This document shows, in pieces, positions 63,939-64,000 of a stretch of 64,000 bases of DNA. This DNA comes from Lachnoclostridium phytofermentans (lineage in GTDB: Bacteria; Bacillota; Clostridia; Lachnospirales; Lachnospiraceae). The stretch lies in NCBI RefSeq assembly GCF_000733755.1, contig NZ_JPOF01000003.1, forward strand, positions 310,001 to 374,000, given 5' to 3'. A program made the translations under genes and the position numbers. Every line of letters starts with the position of its first letter. Within the stretch, counting starts at the first letter, position 1. The notes beneath the pieces were generated by a model that had not been told where the DNA came from, ran no database searches, and saw nothing but the letters and a program-made list of their open reading frames with translations.

Positions 63939-64000
63939 CCTATGCCAAACCCCTTCCTACAGTTTACTGTTGATTATGAAAATATCTTTCAGTACTAAAT

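Overview
The window is AT-rich DNA whose genes begin at strong AGGAGG-type Shine-Dalgarno sites and mostly lie on the minus strand. It carries many carbohydrate ABC transporters with AraC or LacI regulators, a 2-oxoacid:ferredoxin oxidoreductase, a rubrerythrin and an Fe-S serine dehydratase. This fits an anaerobic, polysaccharide-degrading member of Clostridia, most likely Lachnospiraceae of the Lachnoclostridium phytofermentans type. That placement is inference from gene content.

Region 1 (1-11.8 kb) is a minus-strand glycan operon behind a good promoter at 11773-11801: a DUF5060/DUF4038-type glycosidase, two permeases, a binding lipoprotein, a membrane-anchored AraC regulator, a sialidase-like propeller and a GH106-like glycosidase. 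A YhcH/DUF386 protein and a cation:proton antiporter follow (12.1-14.0 kb). Region 2 (14.3-25.1 kb) is a second glycan operon, and the most interesting one. It has a binding protein, two permeases, two uncharacterised lipoproteins, a DUF1861 protein (relatives of the Leishmania mannogen GT108 enzymes), a GH13 glucosidase, a LacI regulator and a GH130 phosphorylase that resembles beta-1,2-mannobiose phosphorylase. Together they suggest capture and intracellular phosphorolysis of beta-1,2-mannan or a mannogen-like glycan, possibly with an undescribed surface enzyme.

Region 3 (25.5-43.6 kb) is mostly housekeeping: serine dehydratase, an NMO-family flavoenzyme, a HAD phosphatase, a YbaK-like deacylase, small membrane proteins, a BlaI/M56 signalling operon with a secreted target, a BspA-like leucine-rich-repeat surface protein, an ATPase, rubrerythrin, a 2-oxoacid:ferredoxin oxidoreductase and an ammonium transporter fused to PII with an intrinsic terminator between its promoter and start codon. 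Region 4 (43.7-48.8 kb) has decayed GNAT and other fragments, a flavodoxin, a T-box leader in front of a SAM methyltransferase, and an LD-carboxypeptidase. Region 5 (48.9-54.4 kb) is a GH3 glycosidase plus GPH symporter operon with a divergent AraC regulator.

Region 6 (54.4-63.2 kb) is a scar-like accessory zone. It holds truncated genes, three tyrosine-recombinase remnants, a duplicated MerR promoter that now drives a DUF6273 gene, an MBL-fold hydrolase and a tRNA-Gly(GCC). A Crp/Fnr regulator closes the window. A dispersed 46-bp palindromic repeat, with at least five near-complete copies, sits next to transcription terminators across the window.
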